The translations under genes were made by a program, and so were the position numbers. Below are positions 1 to 12,527 of a stretch of DNA of 64,000 bases, piece after piece (the stretch's first letter is position 1; the number at the start of each line of letters is the position of its first letter). Source of the stretch: Nectonema munidae. Taxonomy: Eukaryota > Nematomorpha > Nectonematoida > Nectonematidae. The notes under the pieces are model-generated. The model saw only the letters and a program-made list of their open reading frames with translations, did no database searches and had not been told where the DNA came from. The DNA lies in assembly GCA_030549495.1 (NCBI GenBank), contig JAUIRK010000106.1:887001-951000 (forward strand). Reading direction: 5' to 3'.

Positions 1-7
1 TCCTACG

Positions 8-155
8 GGGCGCGAATAAGGTTGGTTAGGTACTGAGTTTCGATAACTCAAGGTCTTGGGTTCGATACAACATCAAACCTCCTTTCCTCATAGTTCGGTC
101 CAAGCGGCGCAATTGTGCCTTCTCAATGAAAACACCCACGATACCTTTACCGTTT
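8..155 (+). repeat. tRNA-derived SINE, family 1, copy in phosphatase intron
   Basis: It starts with a tRNA-like head (gcgaataaggttggttagg, A-box-like), runs through a B-box-like ggttcgatac and the shared phrase gataactcaaggtcttggg, and ends in a tail reading tacctttacc. The same order recurs at 18143, 41526 and, reversed, 24623. The B box is slightly decayed here. Confidence 0.7.
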
Positions 156-509
156 TTATTTTTAGTTTTTATAATCCTTTAAAAAGCGTATTTCTATGAC
201 ATTATCATTGACAACCCCACCTTTAGGTTTTATGCAATATGATTGAATTTATGCTTCTTAGATTAACAGGAAGTTGTTTCGCTTGTTGTGAAAATATACG
301 ATAAATTCACCTATTTTTCAAATAGTTTGAATTAAAAAAATTTCGTGATTGAAAATAGCGCGTAAATGAAATTACGACCCAAATAAAAATAATTCAAAAT
401 TCCCTCTCAATGACACTTAATAAATATCTGCATTTTTGTTAAGAATTAAATTTACGGTAATTTCGTTATTTCTTAAATCTTAATAGTAGATATTTTATAC
501 TGTATTTAG

Positions 510-2361
510 GTAAAGGGAGCTGTTGTTGGCTTTGATTTCAACTTTAACATATTGAAAGTATTTGAAGCTGCAAATTATGTTTTTCAAGAATCAAGCATAT
601 TTTTATGCTCCAACACAGATGAAACATTTCCTTCAGGCGACTCTAATCTCGTTATTCCAGGTAATATTAAATATAGATTCATTAAAACACACATGTTGTT
701 ATTCAGATCGCTTTCCAATTAAATCTGTTCCTTTAATTCCCATCATATTTAATAATGAAAAACGATGTTTCGTTAAGCCTTGCTTCAACGTTAGAACGAC
801 CAGCTGCGACAGTTTACTTATTTTGAATTTTTCTTTTTACTTGGATGTTTTATATGATTAAATATTAAAATTTTCAAAATTGCATTTTGTTTTTTACAAC
901 ACATACATTTACATTAATATACCATTTACTAACGCGATGGAAGATGAAGAAAGAAACGACCATTATAATGAATTATAAAAGACTCGATTTTCGAATTCCT
1001 GGTCCGAGGAACAGTTGGTTACCAGAGTGAAAATTTGTTCGCAAAAATTGTTTGTAAATCGATGTGTTCCTATTGTTCGTATAACGAGGTTCCAAAATAG
1101 TACGAGTATATTTCTATCTATACCTATGTAGCATATCTATATTTCTATCTCTTTGTTTTGACAACAAGACTGGTGCTGTTTCTTTATTTTGTTCTAAACA
1201 GTAAATAGACGTATATTGCTCGATATTTTTTAATGTTTAAACTTACTCAAAAATGATTTGTTTTAGAATATATTTCTTTTTTACTTAAGTGATTTTATAT
1301 TTTTAATTTGTAGGAACTGGTTCAATTGTTAAATCAATTGAGACCGTAGCGAATAGGAAAGCGACTATTGTTGGCAAGCCGAACAAAATAATGTTCGAAT
1401 ATCTATCTCAAAAATTTCAAATTAATCCTAGTGAAAGCATAATGACTGGAGACAGGTAAATTCTTTCAATGTGAATATATATATTTTTTTAATTGCCTTC
1501 ATTTTAAAGTTATTGTGTTATGTTTTGAAGCGTTTTATGATCTCGTTATAAAATTATTACATTTCTCTAAAAAAATATATTCATTTGTGCCTTCAAATGA
1601 TTTATTCAAGGCACCAATATTTTCGGTTCAATCAATGAACCTTCATCAAGAAAAAAAATTATAATGAAATGTGAATGAAATATTTCTTCAATTAATGTAG
1701 TTAACCAAATGTATTTTTGCCCACTTTTACCAAACTCTATCACGAAAGATTTTACATAACGAATATCACGAAAAAGACAGTACACTTAAATCTCCGCCCA
1801 ATTTTACCATGTAGTGATCGATTACAGGAAGTAACTTCCCAAAATGTCCAACTCCAATAATTAGGATGGGGATGTACTTGTAGTGCAGAAATTTCTCGCA
1901 ACACGATATCTTTTGTTGGAGACAAACTAAAACTACGAATCAATAAGAAGAAGTGAATGGTAAAATGAGAGCACTAACAGTGACATATAGAGTGAAACAC
2001 TATACGAGATTTTCGACACTTATCTTTAAGACTCATAGCAGTGAGATATGCTCGTAATTGATATTCTATGAAAATATGTAACCTAAATGTATATACGTGT
2101 TCGGAGGTATGGAAAAAATCTAGCAGGTGCTGAGCAGAAATCTCAAAATCGTATTTTTGCACTGCTTTTGTTGTTGTTTAAGCCATAAGTAGAAGCCTAC
2201 ACATAAAGTCAGCAGTACCTAACGGTGGCTTTTATTCAGGTTGGCTGAAAATGCTAATGCTATCAAGTATATATGTATACTTAATAATCGAAATATCTTT
2301 GTTTGACTTTATGTTGAAGACTTAAACAGGGGTGCACATCCGGGTGTATGGGGATTTGAGA

Positions 2362-2400
<39 letters not shown>

Positions 2401-3430
2401 TCCTCCATGTAATTTCGGTGAGAAAGCCCTTCGTTCCATCAATAATTTTGAATTATTTTCAAGTTAACATCTTTATATCATTAAAAGACTTGTTTGGATT
2501 GTGAGATACTTTCTTTGCCTTTTTTCACGGGTGAGTTTCAGACACAAATTCTTTAAAAATAAAATTTAAAAATTATGAAAAAATGTTTGCAAATTTTTTT
2601 AAGAATATGCACCCCTCGCCTAAAGGTATCAATGGAAACCTACGCATCCCAACTAGGGTTCGTACTCAGAGTGAAAAAAGCGCAATCTATTTCGATACCT
2701 ACAATTTTTGAAGTATAGAAACACTGATTAATTAGTTTTTATCATATTTTCAATTTATATATGAATTAAACAGTTTTTAACTGTCTGTAGAATAATCGCG
2801 TGTATTTTTTATATCAAAGCTTTTCTCGTCTTTTACGACCATGTTTGAATGAAATACATTCAAATTCAAGCGTTAACTATTATCATATAATTAAATATAC
2901 TGTTTGCACAAACACATAATTGTGCATGATTTCAATGAAGCGTGCATATAAATTCAATGATTAAATTATATAGATTTAAGAAAAACTCCCATTCTAGTTT
3001 TTTGTTCGATCTAATCTAAATTTTTCGAGTTTTCACGAAGCCTACACTGCCAACACGGCTCTCAGAGTTGGGTCTAAAAATTGGCAAACTCTAAAAGAAA
3101 GGGGATACAATTCTGAAATCTCTATGGGTAAATATGATAATATGTTCTAAGCAACTAACTTGGGCCAATCAACTCTATGGCTTAAAAGCGAAATAATATG
3201 TATATATCTGGAACTATATAGTGAAGGACTGGAATTAACTATGAAATATATATTTTAGACTAAATACTGACATCTTGTTTGCAAAAAATAACAACTTTGC
3301 GGCATCTGTTTGTGTGCTGACAGGTGTAACAAGCCTACCCCAGTTAACTACTGCTTCTCCAGATTTACTTCCAGATTTTTACTTGCCTTCAGTTTCAGTT
3401 ATGGAAGAATATCTGCAAGGAGTTGTTTGA
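510..3430 (+). CDS. PGP: HAD-family phosphoglycolate / glycerol-3-phosphate phosphatase, last three exons
   Basis: Cytosolic HAD-superfamily phosphatase that clears 2-phosphoglycolate and glycerol-3-phosphate; only the C-terminal half (154 residues) is in the window. Exons are 510-660, 1314-1455 and 3259-3430, each bounded by AG acceptors and GT donors, with phases that join in frame (residual 1 nt, then 2 nt). The joined reading begins VKGAVVGFDFNFN, the cap-domain segment, passes GTGSIV and then VGKPN (the HAD motif III lysine), reaches MTGDRLNTDILFA (motif IV, GDxxxxD, Mg2+ binding) and ends LTGVTSLPQL...LPDFYLPSV...VV before TGA. This follows the order and spacing of animal PGP to its normal C terminus. 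The nucleophile exon (DxDxT) must lie before the window. The paralogue PDXP is less likely but not excluded. Repeats in the introns do not touch exon borders. Confidence 0.9.
1456..3258 (+). other. Phosphatase intron with a MITE and unassigned antisense open stretches
   Basis: This 1.8 kb intron separates the motif III and motif IV exons. It holds the MITE at 2327-2617 and a 33-base C run. On the minus strand 1752-1943 and 1974-2162 stay open, with mixed, not purely AT-driven, residues (for example HPHPNYWSWTFWEV), but I recognise no family. Nothing else was seen. Confidence 0.5.
2327..2617. mobile_element. MITE of the CAGGGGCGCACATCC family
   Basis: The left end reads CAGGGGTGCACATCC and the right end, reversed, GAGGGGTGCATATTC. 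The interior has a 33-base poly-C run (2365-2397) and otherwise AT-rich sequence. Flanks gacttaaa and gcctaaag resemble a decayed 8-bp target duplication. Related copies lie at 12222-12527 and 36087-36283. Confidence 0.6.
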
Positions 3431-3709
3431 TTTTGTTCTGTTCCGTCTCATAGCGTTACTAGGTTCGTATTATATATATATATTGTGAAGAAGTGTATTT
3501 TATTCGTATTCATATTTGTTTTTATTTTGAGCCAAGCTTTTAAAACGACTTTAATAGACTGCTCCTTTTAAAATTTGTTTATTTAAGCTCTAAATTTTAT
3601 TTATTCTTGATTGCGTCTAGTCAGCTCTTCTCTAGTTGTCTTTGGTGTGCATCATTGTTTGAAAAATTAGCCAATATTTATACAAATTTTAATCAAGTTG
3701 TTTTTTGTT

Positions 3710-3715
3710 AATAAA
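3710..3715 (+). promoter_or_regulatory. Candidate polyadenylation signal of the phosphatase gene
   Basis: AATAAA lies 280 bases after the TGA stop of the phosphatase gene. It is a plausible cleavage signal, but such hexamers are common in AT-rich DNA. Confidence 0.35.
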
Positions 3716-4254
3716 ATTGACATTTATTTTACTTCCTATTCATTTTTGACTTTTTTCACCCGTTGATTAAACTCTTTTCGTATAACTATAACGAATGTCG
3801 TGATTAAAATTTAGATGCAAAATAAAGAACTGCACCAATTATTTTTTTGGTTGAATGGTTTTTTGGCAAAAAGTTTTACATGCCATGTAAAACTCTTTTC
3901 TGATTAAAAATCCGCTTATTTTCACACTCCGGGCTTGGGATCAGACGCTGATGGAGTTTGAAACCAGAAGGGGGGGGGACAAAATTGGGGACGTAAAATA
4001 AAGTAAATGATTTAACCGTTAGAAGCCCTGCTGGGAAAATAGCCGTTAAACGATTATTATTTTTTTTATATTGACATTTTTTTAAAGTTTTCCTCAAACA
4101 AGGAAATTCAGCTTCCAAATACGAACCTTTTTTTTATATAATTTTCATAATAGTATACATTATTTGTAATTCAAGATTATAAAAATGCATTTCCGGACTT
4201 TTTTATTATTTAGTGATGCTTTTATATCCATGTTAAATAAAAAGGTATAGATAG
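3716..4254. other. Spacer between phosphatase gene and hAT element
   Basis: AT-rich spacer with a short poly-G run near 3971. I see no gene or clear repeat. Confidence 0.4.
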
Positions 4255-5649
4255 TAGAGCCCTGTGCGGGTTGAAAAAAGTTGTCCGCACCCGCCCCGCC
4301 TCGCTATTATTCAATTTGCATCGGCCCCGCCCCGCATTATATCAATTTGCACCCGCTCCCCCCCCCCCCGTATTTTTTCAATTTGAACCCGATCCGCATT
4401 TAGCAATTTGCACCCTCACCCGACCCGCATTTTATCGAAATAATACAAAGCTAATTAAATGTTATTTATATCCTTAACATACTTGGAAAAAAAATCTTAG
4501 ATATACTATATTACTTTTAAATATATTATTAATTTTTTTACAAATAAGTTTTTGTCTGAAAAAATTTTTTTGGCAAGCTGTGTAATCTGAATAAACAAAT
4601 TGTCTCATTAACAATTGTAATATTTAAAATTTTGAATATAGAAGCATAAAAGATTAGCCCTTGGATTTTTCAAATTTGTATTTTTTTAATTTGCATAGTT
4701 TGTTTTCTCATGTAAAACAATTTTACAAATTTAAGAAAGCGTTAGAGTTTACCTCTTGAACTAAGTCAATGAATCCTCCACAACCGATCGTTTCAAATGG
4801 TCTAAGATCTTTAGCTATAAAACGGACACATGCCAGTTTAATGTTTTCTTTTTTAGCTTTCGAAATAACATTAGCATTATTCAAAACTGGCTTGATAGCA
4901 TCAGTCAGTGAAGTTTGATTAGGATATATTTTGCACTTGTGTCTCCTAAGAATAGAAGTACCTGTTTTTCTTCCACAATAAGCGGAAGCTTGAAAGCATA
5001 CTTTACAAACGACAAAATCCAAATCAGTGTTTTTTTCATTTACCACGATACCAAACGTTTTCCAGACCTCTGATTTCAATCCATTTACACTTTTTATTTT
5101 ATATAAGCCAGATTTCAAATGAGATGAAATTTGCTGAGATGTTAACGTTACCATTTAAAATGTGCGAAAGAAAACAACAAAAGAATGAATTATTGAATAA
5201 TATTTTTAAATGGATATATCAAAAATATGACATTCTTTCTTATTATTTGATTTTTTTCTCCTTCTCTTGTACACGCATCAATCACGCTAATCAAACCTGC
5301 TCTACCTTTCTATTTCAATTACGATTTCACTTCAACACACACAATTTACTCAATGCAAATCTCTCCAATATACGTAACACATAGCAATACAAAATAAGCT
5401 ATTTCCAAAAAGGCAATTATGCACTCATATACTCATATACATATATAAAGTGCATAAAAGTGAATTCGGACAACCCACAGATTGTCCGCACTATATTAAT
5501 ATAACCTGCCCCGCCCCGCAGAAATGTTGCTGTGGACAACCCACGTCCGCCCCGCTTCGCAAAAATGTTACTGTGAACAACCTACGTCCGCCCCGCGGGT
5601 GCGGGTCTCGCAAAACCCGCGCAGGTTGTCCGCCCCGCGCAGAGCACTA
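4255..5649 (-). mobile_element. hAT element with GC-rich subterminal repeats (deletion derivative)
   Basis: The ends read TAGAGCCCTGTGCGGG and, reversed from the right, TAGTGCTCTGCGCGGG. The flanking octamers atagatag (4247-4254) and atgggtag (5650-5657) agree at six of eight bases, as for an old hAT target duplication. Both ends carry clustered GC-rich motifs (cccgccccgc and variants) in a very AT-rich setting, as hAT transposase-binding subterminal repeats often do. At 1.4 kb it keeps only the transposase N-terminal exon, so it cannot move itself. Confidence 0.75.
4723..5154 (-). pseudogene. hAT transposase N-terminal fragment: BED zinc finger
   Basis: A 143-residue reading. Residues about 28-74 form a BED zinc finger: VWKTFGIV, then VCKVC, then SILRRHKC, giving the CxxC...HxxxxC-type ligands and the conserved aromatic start. 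Residues about 105-135 (ACVRFIAKDLRPFETIGCGG) match the hAT helical DNA-binding region that follows the BED finger in Hermes-like transposases. The DDE catalytic core and C-terminal dimerisation region are absent, and the element ends soon after. It could still encode a DNA-binding protein, but it is most simply the remaining 5' exon of a deleted transposon. Confidence 0.7.
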
Positions 5650-6308
5650 ATGGGTAGTGCAAAGAATATAAAACTTTACAGATGATTTTTCATTAAAATT
5701 TTGTACTCAAATAAGATAACCATTAATTAAACAAATGTAAAGTGTTGAAATAAGATTATTCCTTCTCAAATACTCGTATTAAGTATAAATCCTTTAAATA
5801 AATTTTCTAGTTTATAAAAATTTGCAAGTTAGGTTGTCTTTTTTTTAATGTCAATGCTTGTATGTGTTGTATGTATGTAGTATATTAATCGTTGACATTT
5901 TTGTTGATATCATTGTTCCCCTTTTTGCAATATCACTAAATAAAAAGACTTACTTGTATGTAGGTATATGATAAAAACTAAAATTAATTCGAAGTTTTGT
6001 GATGAAATATACCCTTTGTCTCTGAAGAAAGATATTTGGAAATATACACATACAATACATAATTTATTCATTATTATTAGTAAATAATAGGTTTCGCATT
6101 ATTTTCTATAATTACACTCTAGTGCGATATCTAGAATTGTTAAATAACACAAAAATTGAATCAGAATCTGTTTCATGAATATAAATTATATAATTAAAGG
6201 ATCAAATTTCTTCAGACAATTGGATCAATGTAGAAAAGAAGAAAATCATGGTGATGTTGAGAACCAATGTTGCCATTGGGGATTTTAGAAAAACTTAAGA
6301 TTAGACTA
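5650..6308. other. Spacer between two hAT elements
   Basis: AT-rich DNA with no recognisable gene or repeat. Confidence 0.4.
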
Positions 6309-8181
6309 GAAATAAACTTAGATTTATTAAAGAAAATCCAAGATTAATGAAATATATTGAAAAATAAGGAAATTAGGGCATTATCAAGATGAACTATTTA
6401 TCTTTTTTCAATCTATCTATGTTCCGCTATTTAATTTTCTTGGTAAATTCTGTCTTTTTGATGTTGATTTGAGAAAAATAACTTTCCGGGGAGTCAGGCA
6501 TTGAAGAGGTTTTAAAAACTGTTTTACACCATTCTGCATATGATATACTGAAAAGAATTCCTTTGAGCAACAACACAGTTCAAAGACGTATTGATGAAAT
6601 GAGTCTTGATGTTGAAAGCTTCTTGTGTAATTATTTGCAAACGAACCATTTCTCTATTCAGCTGGACGAGTCTACTTTACCTGGTAATGAAGCGCTTTTA
6701 TTGGCTTATATTCGTTTTGTCATGGATGAAAAAATTCACGAAGATCTGCTCTTTGCAAAAAATTTGACGACGGACACTAAAGGTGAAACTATATTCAATA
6801 TTTTGAAAGATTTTTGTACCCAGAAATATATTCCTTTATCAAAAATTATAACAGCAGCAGTGGATGGCGCCTCAGCAATGTTTGAGCGCTATCGCGGTTT
6901 TATAAGCCATTTAAAACGAAATGTACCTGGGGTGTTTGCAATTCACTGCGTCATTCACCGACAACACTTAGTAGCCAAAACTCTGAATGCCAGACTACAT
7001 GAATCTCTTCAATTAGTCATAAATGCTATTAACAAGATTCGTACCAATGCGTTGAATTGTAGGTTATTTTTCCAGTTGTGTCAAGAAAATAACGAGAACT
7101 TTAATATGTTACTGCTCCACACTCAAGTACGATGGCCGTCGAAAGGCTTATGTTTGGCAAGATTTTTTCCCTTTTTGAGACCATTTTAGAGATTTTGGCT
7201 ACTAAAGATCCCATTTTGAAAGAGAATTTTATGAAATATAAGCCAGTCGATGCTTATTTATATGATTTGTATACTAAATTTAATGAAGTCAACTTGCAGT
7301 TACAATGAGACAGTCTGAATTTAGTGAAACAGGGTCCATTGTGGCAGCCTTTCTTGGTAAAATTGATTTGATGAAGAAGAAAATGGGGAGGCGTGAATTT
7401 TCCCAATTTGTCATTGACAAACGTCCATGATGATGTTCTGGTCTATGTCCAACATTTAAATGCCCTTCATGCAGATTTTAAAGTCAGGTTTGGTGATATT
7501 TTGACTATGAACATACCACCATAGATGATCAACGCATAAGATGAAATTGAAGAAACAGATGTCACGTTACAAGAACTGATTGGAATACACTGTAACGAAG
7601 GACTTAAGGTGCAGTTCAGAAACGGGTATCCACAGTTTTGGCTTAAAATAGAAATCCCTGTCGCTTATTTTACTTTAGGCTATCGCAAGAAAATTATGAT
7701 AGCTTTTCCATCTTCATACCTCGTGGAAAGGGGCTTTAGCGCGGTTGCCAATCTTCTTTTGAAAAAACGAAATTGATTACCCATCGTTGAACGTGCAGAC
7801 TTGAGATTAACCCTAACTAATTTGAAGCCAAATGTTGACAAAATGCTATCAGAGCACCAAACTCACACTTCCCATTAATAATTAAATCATTATTTTCTTG
7901 TAATTTTATGTAGGTAATAATCTTGCTACTTTTTGATTTGTTTCGTCTCAATTTTAATATGTACTTGGGTTTTGTATTTTTTCAATAAAATTTTTTCTTT
8001 TTTTATTAAAATTGTCCAATTTAAAAGAACCCATTAAAGTGAGAATTACTCTGTAAGCAAGCCATTGAAAATATTTAAAATTAATAAGTTTAAGAAAATT
8101 CAATATTGAACCGGCAGGAGGTCAATGGTAAACAAAAAAATCAAAAGTAGTTTATGGGCTAAAAAAGTTTGTGAATCTCTG
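6309..8181 (+). mobile_element. Decayed Buster/ZBED5-like hAT element
   Basis: The right end reads ...aaagtttgtgaatctctg, whose reverse is a typical hAT terminus (CAGAGATTCACAAAC). The left end is uncertain: gattagac followed by tagaaataaac near 6309 partly matches the right flank atttagac and terminus, but weakly. The coding remnant is at about 6500-7878. Confidence 0.6.
6503..7878 (+). pseudogene. Broken hAT (ZBED5/SCAND3-like) transposase
   Basis: The longest open piece is 6563-7189. It shows the hAT RNase-H core: QLDEST (first Asp), later AAVDGASAM (second Asp), then HCVIHRQHLVAK (the CxxH region) and LLLHTQVRWPSKG, in the order of Buster-type transposases and domesticated ZBED5 or FAM200 proteins. 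After 7189 the frame shifts and a stop follows near 7307. The C-terminal dimerisation region is still readable near 7700-7878 (SSYLVERGFSAVANLLLKKRN), interrupted by one stop. The BED finger upstream is not visible. At least three breaks make it inactive. Confidence 0.8.
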
Positions 8182-8189
8182 ATTTAGAC

Positions 8190-9020
8190 GAATTTATATA
8201 CTTGTAACGATTCATTAAACTGCTTGACGTAATCTATATCAATATTTTGGTATTTTTAATTTTTGATCATAATTATTAATATTAATTATTTTTTTATAAG
8301 AGAAAATTTGAAACATTTACAAAGGATTTAGTATGCCTGAGTTAAACTTAGATTCTACACTAGGTAGAAGCTCTCCAGTTCCAGTCTCTTGAATCTTTTA
8401 TTGTTTATACCGTAAAGTTTCATAGAAATTTATTTAGTCTTATGGAAATACGCAAGCCTTTCACTATCTGATTTTATCCAGGAAAAAAGTAAAGAAATTA
8501 AAAATATTTAATTGCAATTTTTTGGAATCTAAATGATATTTTATCAATATTCTGAACTGTTAAAAATTACTAATCGGAAAAAACAACACTAGAACATAAA
8601 AAACCTAGAAACCAAACATTGTATTAAAGCAAGGAATGACATTCGTGGTTTAAAGATGAGTGTGTGTGTATCATATTGATGGTGATGATGTGAATGATAA
8701 TGATGGTGATCATGGTAATAGCGTGGGAACGATGCGTATGAAGAATGGTGACTGTTTTTGCCAATTTGCGTACAATCTTAAAGATTCGACAAAATGTTAT
8801 TCAATTATTTTTCTGCAATTAAGATGGTTTTTATCAATTTTTACTTTCCTTCTACAAGTGCTGTTATATCAAATTTGTGTACTGCTTTGCATGAGAACAA
8901 GATCATTGGTTCAACCTCAACCATCTCCCATTTAAAACATTTATAGTAATTATGTGTGATAGTGATAATTACATTACAAGTTTTTCTCTGGTTACTACTT
9001 TGTAGCATCTTCTATTTCAG
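8190..9020. other. Spacer; GAT-rich open stretch
   Basis: AT-rich DNA. A plus-strand open frame at 8660-8935 begins in a GAT/GGTGAT simple repeat and is not convincing as a gene. Confidence 0.35.
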
Positions 9021-9170
9021 CAGCCTCTACTTGTATCTATGTTGCAAACGGCTATACGATTTTTAACCTCTGGTTTGACAGTTATCAATAATGCTCTATG
9101 CCAAATGTACTCTTACTGCAAAACAACTGGAAATGATCTTTCCTCTGAGATTCCAACTTCTAATAAGTAA
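9021..9170 (+). CDS. Possible terminal exon, protein not recognised
   Basis: A pyrimidine-rich tract ending tctatttcag precedes an open run of 49 codons that starts QPLLVSMLQTAIRFL and ends at TAA (9168-9170). Residue use is more varied than in nearby chance frames. No poly(A) signal or partner exon was found, so this may be chance or a decayed exon. Confidence 0.2.
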   Translation, partial: QPLLVSMLQTAIRFLTSGLTVINNALCQMYSYCKTTGNDLSSEIPTSNK

Positions 9171-11611
9171 AGAATCATTTTGCACTTGATATATCAATTT
9201 AAAATTTTGTAATTTCAATTGATCAAAATCCTGTTTTAGAGAGTTAAGAAAATCGAACTTTTGCAGGAAGTATATTCAGAGAAGGCACGTTTGTATGTTT
9301 ACGATTTCGTTTCACAGTTGTGCTTATCATTAGTGATGAGCCTACTTCTAATACTTTGCATTCATAGGTTATCAATGCCAAAGTAAAAAAATTGTAGAGC
9401 TTCTATGTTAAAATGTATAATATTACGAAAATGACAACTTTTCCTTTTTTACTATAGTTCAATTGGGCGGTTGCTTGTCTTAGTCCGCTTTGCCTCTCCC
9501 CTTTCGCCACCAATTATTATCGACCAGCATAGAGTGTTTTTATTCTCAAGGCCCAATTGGGCCGCTTGTGTGAACAACTATGAGCAAAGACGGCTTGATG
9601 CTAAGTCCAACTCCTCTCTCATTGCTCAAATCTCAGCACAAAAATGGCTATTTTTTAACGTCTTTCTAAATGTTTAAAAGTTCTATTAGTAACTTTTAAA
9701 AAGTAGCACTATTGACTTACACTCATGATTTTTTTACTGAGCCACTCCATACAATACTTTGGGAGCTTGTACTTTTTATCAGTTACGTTCAAGGAAGAGG
9801 CTGTGTCGCGGGCGGCACAAATTGTTATTTGAATTACACCACAGCTTTTGCTATCTCGTTTAATTCATCCGTTTTGTTTCATCGAACCATTTCGAACTTT
9901 CAAATTCATTGGAATAATAATAAAAATACTTATTGTTTTATTACAGAAATTAAATTGTGATAGCATATTTAAAAAATCTTCTTTAGTCTTTCTCTTTGAT
10001 GATTGATTGATCTCAGTCAATTAACATATGGAATTCAATGATGGATATAAAATAAATAACACTGAACTCACTAAAGTATTTTTAATTTGAGTACAAAAAT
10101 TCGCGTGTACTGTTTTTAGGCTACACCTTTACTAATTTTTTTAATAATCTTAAAATGGCCTTTATCTCCATAAAAATTCACTGTTTCATTTCATGAACAT
10201 GTTTTTTAAGTTTGTGAGCGACTTTTTGTCAAACTTTTTCTCCCAATCCGTAAATTTGTAAAAGTAAATTGAAAAAACGAATATTCGTTATTGATATTTG
10301 GGGATGATGAAGTGTTGTGCAAAAATAAAAAATGAATATTTTTAAAGATTTAAACAATTTGAGAAAGATTAAGAACAAATACAATGTTATTGCTAAAAGT
10401 TATGAAGGTTGTGACGTTTTTCATTTAACTTTTTCGGAAGGATTTTTTTCCTTTTATAAGGAAAACTTTTATAAATATAAGGATTGCTTGAACATCATAC
10501 CTCATTCGTGAGATATCAATTTTTTGATAACAACTCTTCTAGACTATCTAATTGGATTAAGCTCTTGAGGACTAGGACTTTGATGACTAATCACTTGCTT
10601 TCATTTTCAATAGAAGTAGGCGCCTTTCATTTCTTGGTTCACTGTTGTTAAATGCTTCTCAAAAGGTTAGACAGTCCAGCAAATTCATACATTTGTCTGT
10701 TTACATTTCATGTATATAAGACATCGCGACACCAAGATCAAATTTCTCCATAGAAAAAGGATATCGTATTGAAGAATAGTTTTTTTATCTTGTTTTTAAT
10801 AAAGTTTTACCGTATAAATTATTCATCGCATAATCAATGTGTGTTGGAAAGACTTATTAAATATTTCGCCATACATAACACCACATACATACACACTCAC
10901 GCTAACTTTAAGTCATACTTCTTGGAGTGACTATTTTTATTTATATATATACATATAAACTTTTGTTGTGTATAATAAATGAACAAGTTAAAATGAAGCT
11001 TTTGCTGATGAATTGATTCATACAAGGATCAAAAGCCTTAATGGTACACCTCCTACCAATTTAACTTAATTAGCATTCAGTCTCTGCCACCAACCTATCG
11101 ATCACCACCTACTTAATGAGAAAGCACGGTTACTCGGTTTCTTTAATGTCACTACTGTATTGTAACATTTATATACTCCGTGCATTCTTTCTATACAATT
11201 TGCTAAATATGTAGGCAAACAAATTATATTCAACTTCTTTGAACTATTCAAGTCATTTTTTCAAAGAAAAATGAAAGAACTATTTTGATATAAAACACCA
11301 CATAGTACACTCCATGTGTGCAAAAGTAGATGATGGGTTTTGAGGATCAAATATAATTTTATATATTTAAGTATGTTTTGGGGTGATGCATGAGCTAAAT
11401 TCTTTTGCCCTTTCCCTACTCGAACCATCTAAAAGTAAAGCAAATACCACCGGGTTCCTTCACGATAATGTTCTATCCGCGGAGTTTTAAAAGCGCGCAA
11501 TTAATTGCAATGAGTGCAATCTTGTTTTAAGGTTCTTCCAGATTAAGTAATAAGATAGTGTTAATCTATCCGTACTTACATATACAATTGTATCGTCTTC
11601 ATTACCAATCT
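9171..11611. other. Long spacer upstream of the piggyBac element
   Basis: Mostly featureless AT-rich DNA. It contains a diverged reversed SINE piece at 9527-9620. The open frame at 9712-9960 has no recognisable motif and is likely chance. Confidence 0.4.
9527..9620 (-). repeat. Diverged family 1 SINE fragment
   Basis: On the minus strand it reads cttagcatcaagccgtc, ctcatagttgttca, then aagcggcccaattgggcctt, matching the central part of the family 1 SINE. The tRNA-like head is missing. Confidence 0.5.
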
Positions 11612-12221
11612 TTAACCCTATTAGTGCTGGTGGCCCCCTCCCTTCACAAAAAAATTAATTGTACAAAATTGGCTGAATTATATTCCTTCAAATTTTGTGA
11701 CCTTTGCTAAAATCGCTAGCTGCATCTTTTGATACCATTTTCATGGTAGTTGAATGACCCTCTCATGTCAAAATCAAAAATTTTGACATTACCTGTAGTT
11801 AGCCTTATAACTTAGGGTCTATATTATATACAACCTTGAAAATTTATAATTATATACTGTTTTGAACGCATAACACTTTATATATTTAATTTTTTCAATA
11901 ACTATAACTACTTTTTTAGAAAATGTCAATCAAAATTTTGATTGATAAGAAATATATATAATAAAATATTGCTTAAAATTTAACATAAAATATATGTTTT
12001 TATACTAAATAGACCATGCTGGTTTCATTTCTGGACTCTTTTTTATATTTAAGATTTAAAAATACCTATTAATGTTAATCCAATTTGCGGTTTACTTCTA
12101 AAATTTGTCTCGAAAAATATTGATTCAAATTTTACATATAATATATGTTTTATACCAAATAGATCATGCTTTCATTTCTGGATACGGTTTTCGCATTTAG
12201 AGGTTAAACAGGGGGTAAAAA

Positions 12222-12527
12222 TGTAGGGCGCACATCCTCAAAATTATTAGACGGCGAATTTTTTTTGCAATTTTCAAAATTACTGGTATGGAAATACCAC
12301 GGGAGACCAAATATTCAAACAACCCTTTAAAATAGAGTGTATAGAACGCATACCTAAATTTATATGATGACTTTTTATTTTTTTTTTACAAAATTGATGA
12401 AATTAAAAACTATGCTTCCAGCGAAAATATTTTAATTACATAACGCATATACACTAGTTTAAAAAAATCCAAAATTATTGGGGGAGCGAATGCGCTTTTC
12501 GCCCCCACCCTCGGATGTGCGCCCCTG
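12222..12527. mobile_element. MITE of the CAGGGGCGCACATCC family inside piggyBac
   Basis: The right end, reversed, reads CAGGGGCGCACATCCGAGGG. The left end is the decayed taGGGCGCACATCC followed by tcaaaattatt. It sits inside the piggyBac left arm, so it is younger than that element or arrived with it. Confidence 0.6.

Noticed and set aside
4271-5650. Proline-rich frames at 4271-4477 and 5450-5650
   Set aside because: They arise from the GC-rich subterminal repeats of the hAT element, not from a gene.
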